Positions 1-5,222 of a stretch of DNA of 8,403 nucleotides are shown piece after piece (position 1 is the first letter of the stretch; every line of letters starts with the position of its first letter). The notes under the pieces are model-generated. The model did not search any database. It was not told where the DNA came from and worked only from the letters and a program-made list of their open reading frames with translations. A program made the position numbers and the translations under genes. The DNA lies in contig JAISDH010000061.1 in NCBI GenBank assembly GCA_031264975.1, positions 1 to 8,403 on the forward strand, given 5' to 3'. The stretch comes from Bacteroidales bacterium (GTDB lineage Bacteria; Bacteroidota; Bacteroidia; Bacteroidales; WCHB1-69).

Positions 1-7
1 GATAAAT

Positions 8-75
8 AAAAAAAGCGCCTCTTCCCGCTATTGTGATTGAGAATTGTCCGAATCAATCTTAAACGAGAAGGGCGC
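8..75 (-). terminator. Probable intrinsic terminator downstream of gcvP
   Basis: Read on the minus strand, after the gcvP stop, GGCGC (75-71) pairs with GCGCC (19-15) and the adjacent 70-67 pairs with 24-21, with one bulged base at 20. This gives a 9-bp G/C-rich stem followed directly by a seven-T tract (14-8) and more T/A. The roughly 42-nt loop contains a second 6-bp hairpin (35-40 with 53-58). The G/C stem plus T-tract fits a Rho-independent terminator for the leftward operon. The long loop is unusual and lowers confidence. There is no T-tract in the plus direction, so it should act one way only. Confidence 0.55.
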
Positions 76-112
76 CCAAAAAAATATCTAACGAAATTTC
101 TCTTAATATAAT

Positions 113-2944
113 TTATTCCACACGAGTAACCAGATTTCTGTCTCCGTAAGCGTCGTCTACTTTTGAAACGGTAGGCCAGTATTTATCTGTTTCTCCCATG
201 GGGAATGCCGCCATTTGTCGAGAATAAGGTCTGTTCCATTCGTCCGAACAAACTTCTTCCATCGTATGAGGCGCATTTTTGATAACATTGTTGTCTTTGT
301 CCACAATCCCGTCTTCAATATCTTTAATTTCTTTCCTGATTTGAATCAAGGCGTCGCAAAAGCGGTCAATTTCTGCAATATTTTCACTCTCTGTTGGCTC
401 AATCATCAACGTGCCATGGTCGGGGAAACCAACCGTTGGAGCATGGAAACCATAATCCATCAAACGTTTCGCGATATCGCCTACCGAAGCCGCCAGTGAA
501 AAAGAATTACAATCCAAAATCAACTCATGAGCCACCCAGCCGTTCTTATTTGTATACGCTATCTTATAAGTGTCTTTTAAGCGGGTCATCATATAATTGG
601 CGCTCAAAATGGCAAGGTGCGTACACTGTCTTAGACCGTAATCGCCCAACATCTTAATATATCCGTAGGTAACCGGCAACAACAGCGGATAACCGTAAGG
701 CGTTCCCGAAACAGGATTTCCATACTTGCCTCCCGTTTCTACAAGACGATGAGAGGGCAAAAACGGCAATAATTTTTCTTGAACCGCAATAGGTCCTACG
801 CCGGGTCCGCCGCCGCCGTGAGGCATGGCAAAAGTCTTGTGCAAATTCAAATGACAAACATCCGCCCCCATCTCTCCCGGAGAAGTTGACCCAATCTGCG
901 CATTCATATTTGCGCCGTCCATATAGACCAAACCTCCATTTTGATGAATAATATCGATAATCTCCAAAATGGATTCTTCAAAGATACCATGCGTGGAAGG
1001 ATATGTAATCATCATACAGGATAAGGTCTCCTGATACTGCTGAGCTTTCTGTTTCAAATCTTCTACGTCGATTTCACCGTTTTCCGTCGCCTTAATTGTT
1101 ACAATATCCAGTCCCGCCATTGCCGCAGATGCAGGATTTGTACCGTGTGCGGAAGAAGGAATCAGGCAAACCTTACGCTGGTCGTTTTTATTGAAAGTAT
1201 GATAATTGCTAATGACCGTCAAACCTGCATATTCTCCCGAAGCGCCCGAAAGAGGTTGCAAAGAAGCGCCCGCCATGCCGCTAATGGTTGCCAAATCGGT
1301 TTCCAAACTTTTGATTAATTCCAAATAACCTTCCGTCTGGTCAGCCGGCGCAAATGGATGTATCGCCTGAAAACGGGCAAAACTTAAGGGCAACATTTCT
1401 GCCGCCGCATTCAGTTTCATGGTACAGGAGCCTAACGGTATCATGGCTCTGTTTAAAGCCAAATCTTTTATCTCCAACGATTTTAGGTATCGCATCATCG
1501 TTGTTTCACACCAATAGGTATTAAAGACCGGATGCGTTAAAAAAGTGGACGTTCGTTGCAAAGTCGGCTCAATACAGGAAGCGCATTCCAATGGCTTATT
1601 CTTTGGCATATACGTTTTACCAACAGCCTCAGCCAAAACGCATATAATTTCGTCTACATCGTGAACCGTTGTTGTTTCGTCCAAACTGATTCCAATATAT
1701 TCGTCTGAAATATAACGGAAATTCATTTCATATTTTAAAGCGACAGCACGAACAACGTCCGTCTTAACCGGGCATTTTATCAATAAAGTATCAAAAAAGA
1801 CCCTGTTATGTTGCGTATAGCCATACGCTTGCATTTCCCCGCTTATTGTTCCCGCCATTGTATGAACCCGACCGGCTACTTCGCGAATCGTATCCGGACC
1901 ATAATAAACGGCATAGAACCCCGCCATGATAGCCATCAAAGCCGAAGCCGTGCAAATGTTAGACGTAGCTTTTTCCCGTTTGATGTGCTGTTCGCGTGTT
2001 TGCAGAGCCATACGTAAAGCTCTTTTTCCACGAGCGTCTACCGTAATGCCGATAATTCTTCCCGGCATTTGTCTTTTGAAAACCTCTTTACAGGCAAAGA
2101 AACCGGCAGTGGGTCCACCAAAACCCATGGGCAACCCAAAACGTTGCACCGAACCGACGGCACAGTCCGCTCCCCATTCTCCCGGAGGCGTCAACAATGC
2201 CAGAGATAATATGTCGCACGCGGCAGCAATAAAGCTACCGTTTGCTTTTGCCTTCGCTACAAAATCGCGATAATCGTTCACTTCTCCGTATTGATTTGGA
2301 TATTGAACAATAGCGCCGAAAACGTCGGGCGTAAAAACAAACTTATTAAAGTCGTCTATGATTAAATTGATTCCTAAACCGGTTGCACGTGTTTTTATAA
2401 CGTCAATCGTTTGGGGAAACACATTGATATCAACGAAAAAAGTCTTTGCTCCGTTTTTCTGTTTTTCTCTGTCGCGCGAATTGTAAAACATAAACATGGC
2501 TTCAGCCGCCGCAGTAGCTTCGTCCAACAAAGAAGAATTGGCTATCGGCAACGCGGTCATGTCTGAAATCATTGTTTGATAATTTAGCAATGCTTCCAAA
2601 CGACCCTGCGATATTTCAGCCTGATAGGGCGTGTAGGAAGTGTACCAGCCGGGATTTTCAAACACATTCCGTACAATAACGGGAGGCGTGTACGTATTAT
2701 AGAATCCCATTCCGATATAAGACCGATATATCTTGTTTTTGATAGCAATAGAACGGATATGATTCAGATATTCTCCTTCCGTCATTGCTTCGTCTACCTG
2801 TATAGGGTTATTTTTATTAATCGGAAGCGGAATTGTTTCGCTCACCAAGTCCGACATGGAAATCTTGCCGATTGTTTTTACCATTTTTTCAATTTCTGCA
2901 GGTCTAAATCCTGCATGATGTTCTATAAAACGATTTTTATACAT
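113..2944 (-). CDS. gcvP: Glycine dehydrogenase (aminomethyl-transferring), glycine cleavage system P protein
   Basis: This is the PLP-dependent P protein of the glycine cleavage system. It decarboxylates glycine and transfers the aminomethyl group to the lipoyl arm of the H protein in the cytoplasm. At 943 aa it is the full-length single-chain type with two fused aminotransferase-like halves, not the split GcvPA/GcvPB form. Family signatures are visible throughout: CTASALMAIMAG in the N-terminal half (Cys near residue 331), GSCTMKLN (about 505-512), PSSAHGTNPASAAMAG, the DGANMNAQ motif, and LNLHKTF with the expected PLP-binding Lys703, followed by a glycine-rich GGGGPG loop. The ATG start is well placed, because the N-terminus (RFIEHHAGF, then KTIGK) lines up with the usual start of the family. 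It is the last gene of the leftward run, 58 bp after the MCE gene, and is followed by a probable terminator. No gcvT, gcvH or glycine riboswitch is seen here. The reading frame is intact with no missing motif. Confidence 0.97.
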   Translation of the reverse strand: MYKNRFIEHHAGFRPAEIEKMVKTIGKISMSDLVSETIPLPINKNNPIQVDEAMTEGEYLNHIRSIAIKNKIYRSYIGMGFYNTYTPPVIVRNVFENPGWYTSYTPYQAEISQGRLEALLNYQTMISDMTALPIANSSLLDEATAAAEAMFMFYNSRDREKQKNGAKTFFVDINVFPQTIDVIKTRATGLGINLIIDDFNKFVFTPDVFGAIVQYPNQYGEVNDYRDFVAKAKANGSFIAAACDILSLALLTPPGEWGADCAVGSVQRFGLPMGFGGPTAGFFACKEVFKRQMPGRIIGITVDARGKRALRMALQTREQHIKREKATSNICTASALMAIMAGFYAVYYGPDTIREVAGRVHTMAGTISGEMQAYGYTQHNRVFFDTLLIKCPVKTDVVRAVALKYEMNFRYISDEYIGISLDETTTVHDVDEIICVLAEAVGKTYMPKNKPLECASCIEPTLQRTSTFLTHPVFNTYWCETTMMRYLKSLEIKDLALNRAMIPLGSCTMKLNAAAEMLPLSFARFQAIHPFAPADQTEGYLELIKSLETDLATISGMAGASLQPLSGASGEYAGLTVISNYHTFNKNDQRKVCLIPSSAHGTNPASAAMAGLDIVTIKATENGEIDVEDLKQKAQQYQETLSCMMITYPSTHGIFEESILEIIDIIHQNGGLVYMDGANMNAQIGSTSPGEMGADVCHLNLHKTFAMPHGGGGPGVGPIAVQEKLLPFLPSHRLVETGGKYGNPVSGTPYGYPLLLPVTYGYIKMLGDYGLRQCTHLAILSANYMMTRLKDTYKIAYTNKNGWVAHELILDCNSFSLAASVGDIAKRLMDYGFHAPTVGFPDHGTLMIEPTESENIAEIDRFCDALIQIRKEIKDIEDGIVDKDNNVIKNAPHTMEEVCSDEWNRPYSRQMAAFPMGETDKYWPTVSKVDDAYGDRNLVTRVE

Positions 2945-2953
2945 TGGGTTGAT

Positions 2954-2986
2954 TTAATTATGTTATTAATTTAATATGTTACTAAT
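2954..2986. repeat. Imperfect A/T-rich tandem repeat upstream of gcvP
   Basis: TTAATTATGTTATTAAT (2954-2970) is followed immediately by TTAATATGTTACTAAT (2971-2986). The two copies differ by one indel and one substitution. They fill much of the 58-bp gap between the MCE stop and the gcvP start. They could be an operator or simply low-complexity A/T sequence. I see no clear TAnnTTTG promoter in this gap, so gcvP may be read through from the amidase promoter. Confidence 0.5.
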
Positions 2987-3002
2987 TATATGGGTACAAT
3001 TT

Positions 3003-3950
3003 TTATTTACGTTTCTCTTTCTTTTCAAATACAGTGATGTTGATATACCTTTTAGGGTTTTCTTTTATATCAACCAGCAAATTATTCAGACTAACGATTG
3101 AACTTTGCAAATTAATATATAAACTGTCATTAACCATCAACTGTCCCAGGGTACCTTCGCCCTGATTTACGCCGTTAATCAAACTGTCTAACTTACCGAT
3201 AGCGTTTGCCGCATTGTTGATTGTTTTTTTCAGTTCCGCTTCCGCCAATGATTCCGAAACGGTATGCAGATTATTGACAAGTCCGTGTATTTTGTCGTTA
3301 TTTTTCTGCAATGTTGTTGTAAATGTTTGTATATCGGAAACAACAGTATTTATTTTGCCGGTATTTGCCGCAAGAAGGTTATCCAACTTGTCGGTAGTGG
3401 CATGAAGATTTTTCATCGTAGCTTCCACGTCCGTTAAAACGCCCGACTGTAGCGTTTGTTTCAGTAAGGTAATGGATGTATCTAATGAAATGATAATATT
3501 TTTCAGCGGTTCCATAGCGTCTCCAAGTCCTGACAATAGCCCTTCTGTAAGCATTCCCTGAATAGTGTCTCCCTGAGAAAAATAATCTGTTTCATTACTG
3601 AAAACAATTTCAATTTGCGGAGAACTCAAGGGACTTGGAGAAATAATTCTGACAATAGAATTGACCGGAATTTCTATTTCCTTATTGATATTCATTGTTA
3701 CCAACACTTTGTTGGAAAGATGACGCATCAATTGGATTTTGTCTATCGTTCCAACGCTCATTCCATTAATTGTTACTGCATGAGCGGGTAATAATCCCGA
3801 TGTATTTTCAAATATGACATGATAGGCATACTGTTTTTTGAATATATCAATCCCTCTTAAAAAATTAATGCCCCAAACCAACAAAAAAAGTCCCGCCAGG
3901 GCAAATATGGCTATTTTGATTTCTACCGACTTAAAAAAATTTTTCTTCAT
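3003..3950 (-). CDS. MCE/MlaD-family protein (inter-membrane lipid transport), single MCE domain
   Basis: This 315-aa protein has a short basic N-terminus, one transmembrane segment at about residues 10-31, and then a single MCE domain at about 40-120 (GLLPAHAVTINGMSVGTIDK, then LSSPQIEI). A long helical region (about 145-300) follows, with regularly spaced hydrophobic residues typical of a coiled coil. The C-terminus has the family-typical GTLGQLMVNDSLY and ENPKRYI motifs. MCE proteins form rings in the periplasm that hold and pass phospholipids between membranes, usually with a YrbE-type permease and an ATPase, which are not encoded here. The architecture is inner-membrane anchored with the bulk in the periplasm. 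The ATG lies 12 bp after the amidase stop, so the two genes are almost certainly co-transcribed. The substrate and direction of transport cannot be read from the sequence. I do not call it mlaD because the equivalence to the E. coli protein is only at family level. Confidence 0.92.
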   Translation of the reverse strand: MKKNFFKSVEIKIAIFALAGLFLLVWGINFLRGIDIFKKQYAYHVIFENTSGLLPAHAVTINGMSVGTIDKIQLMRHLSNKVLVTMNINKEIEIPVNSIVRIISPSPLSSPQIEIVFSNETDYFSQGDTIQGMLTEGLLSGLGDAMEPLKNIIISLDTSITLLKQTLQSGVLTDVEATMKNLHATTDKLDNLLAANTGKINTVVSDIQTFTTTLQKNNDKIHGLVNNLHTVSESLAEAELKKTINNAANAIGKLDSLINGVNQGEGTLGQLMVNDSLYINLQSSIVSLNNLLVDIKENPKRYINITVFEKKEKRK

Positions 3951-3962
3951 AAATCCATTTTT

Positions 3963-5078
3963 CTATTTATTACTTTCAATATCTTTTGCTTCCTGTAATG
4001 TAATTCTTGTTCCGCTTTTATAAGCGACAATAAAGGCGTCTGAAAACCCTGCCTTTTTTACGCTTGTCAATACATTTTGGGTTTCTTCAAGTGTTGCACA
4101 GTTTCCCGTCATGTATTTATAAATTTTTCCTGCTTTTTCTATTTCCACGCCGGATATATTTTTGAATGTAGGGTCTGTCTTTTTCAATTCTTTTGATGAA
4201 GATAAAAACTGTACCTTATATACCACTTTTGAAGATTTGGCATCCGAAGACGCATTGTTTTTATTGGATTGCGTATTTGCGTTTGTCAAATCTTCTTTTG
4301 GAGACGACAGTTGCGCCACTTTTGCAAACCCATTATAGATGGCATGAGCCAGTTCCGACTGTCCTTTTTCCGAAGCCAGATAAGCTTCTTCCTGTTTATT
4401 ACTCAAAAAACCGGTCTCTATCAATACGCTTGGCATTGCCGAACGCCACAAAACCAAAAGAGCGCCCTGCTTAACTCCCCTGTCCTGCAATTTACAAACC
4501 GTTTTAAATTCCGATTGAATAGCTGCCGCCAAACTGATACTCTGGTTCAAATAAGCATTCTGATACAAAGAAAAAACAATATAAGCTTCCGGCGAAGTTG
4601 GGTCAAAGCCGCCGTAATTATCTTCATAATTTTTCTCGCTCAGGATAGCCGAGTTTTCTTTTTGAGCAATGGCAAGATTTTCCTGACTTTTGTTTAACCC
4701 CATAACGTATGTTTCCGAACCGGTAGCAACACTGTTATTTTCAACAGAATTGCAATGGATGGAAATAAACATATCCGCATGATTTGTATTTGCAAGTTGC
4801 GCTCTCTTGTGCAACTCCACAAAAACGTCCGTCTTACGGGTATATATTACCTTAACATTTGTATTCTTTTCTATCAAAGCGCCTAACTTAAGCGCAATAG
4901 TAAGGACTACGTCTTTTTCTTTCACGCCTGTTATACCAATAGCGCCCGGGTCATGTCCGCCATGTCCGGCGTCTATCACCACAATTTTAACAGGGACGTC
5001 TCCGTCCAAGTTCGTATAATTTCCCCCTGTCAATAATAAATGAATACATAACATCGTTGCTGCATATAACACTTTCAT
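3963..5078 (-). CDS. N-acetylmuramoyl-L-alanine amidase (Amidase_3 type) with SPOR-like C-terminal domain
   Basis: This zinc-dependent amidase cuts the bond between N-acetylmuramic acid and the stem peptide of peptidoglycan in the periplasm. The 371-aa protein starts with a likely signal peptide (about residues 1-20). The Amidase_3 domain follows (about 30-255) with DAGHGGHDPG, giving zinc ligand His39; then Glu54, His108 in SIHCN, and the catalytic Glu221 in LIETGFLSN. All expected catalytic residues are present. Between His108 and Glu221 lies an insertion (about 112-180) of the kind that forms the autoinhibitory region in AmiC-like enzymes (inference). A low-complexity Asn/Ser/Lys linker (about 258-284) leads to a SPOR-like domain (about 285-356, starting KVVYKVQFL), which in this family often targets denuded septal glycan. 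Cys11 is not in a lipobox, so it is probably not a lipoprotein. It is the first gene of the leftward operon and divergent from the LptD-like gene. A role in cell separation is likely but inferred. Confidence 0.94.
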   Translation of the reverse strand: MKVLYAATMLCIHLLLTGGNYTNLDGDVPVKIVVIDAGHGGHDPGAIGITGVKEKDVVLTIALKLGALIEKNTNVKVIYTRKTDVFVELHKRAQLANTNHADMFISIHCNSVENNSVATGSETYVMGLNKSQENLAIAQKENSAILSEKNYEDNYGGFDPTSPEAYIVFSLYQNAYLNQSISLAAAIQSEFKTVCKLQDRGVKQGALLVLWRSAMPSVLIETGFLSNKQEEAYLASEKGQSELAHAIYNGFAKVAQLSSPKEDLTNANTQSNKNNASSDAKSSKVVYKVQFLSSSKELKKTDPTFKNISGVEIEKAGKIYKYMTGNCATLEETQNVLTSVKKAGFSDAFIVAYKSGTRITLQEAKDIESNK

Positions 5079-5154
5079 TTTTTTATATTTTTATCATGCT
5101 GACCATAATTTATCCGTATATAGAGAACAACAAAACAATATCCAAATTTTTTCG

Positions 5155-5162
5155 TAATTTTG
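5155..5162 (+). promoter_or_regulatory. Candidate Bacteroidetes -7 element for the LptD-like gene
   Basis: TAATTTTG matches the Bacteroidetes -7 consensus TAnnTTTG exactly and sits 60 bp before the first possible start codon. A transcript would begin at about 5169. I do not see a TTTG -33 element at the expected distance (the region around 5132 is A-rich), so this rests on the -7 match, its location and its A/T-rich context. Confidence 0.5.
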
Positions 5163-5179
5163 CTATTCATTTTTCTGTA

Positions 5180-5187
5180 CAAAAGTA
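5180..5187 (-). promoter_or_regulatory. Candidate Bacteroidetes -7 element for the amidase-MCE(-gcvP) operon
   Basis: On the minus strand this reads TACTTTTG, an exact match to TAnnTTTG, about 100 bp upstream of the amidase ATG. The transcript would start near 5173 with a leader of about 95 nt. A second exact match, TAATTTTG, lies just upstream at 5197-5190 on the same strand and is an alternative. Minus-strand TTTG sequences at 5206-5203 and 5216-5213 could act as -33 elements, but the spacing (15 bp in each pairing) is shorter than usual. Confidence 0.5.
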
Positions 5188-5222
5188 GTCAAAATTAGCA
5201 TACAAAAAACAGCAAATAAAAT

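Noticed and set aside
1926..2273. Plus-strand 115-aa frame (and smaller ones) inside gcvP
   Set aside because: These are antisense shadows of a highly conserved gene, with no family motif.
2945..3002. Glycine riboswitch ahead of gcvP
   Set aside because: The gap is only 58 bp of A/T-rich sequence with no room for the aptamer.
5044..5078. Amidase as a lipoprotein (Cys11 near the N-terminus)
   Set aside because: The residues before Cys11 (ATML) do not fit the lipobox pattern; a conventional signal peptide is more likely.
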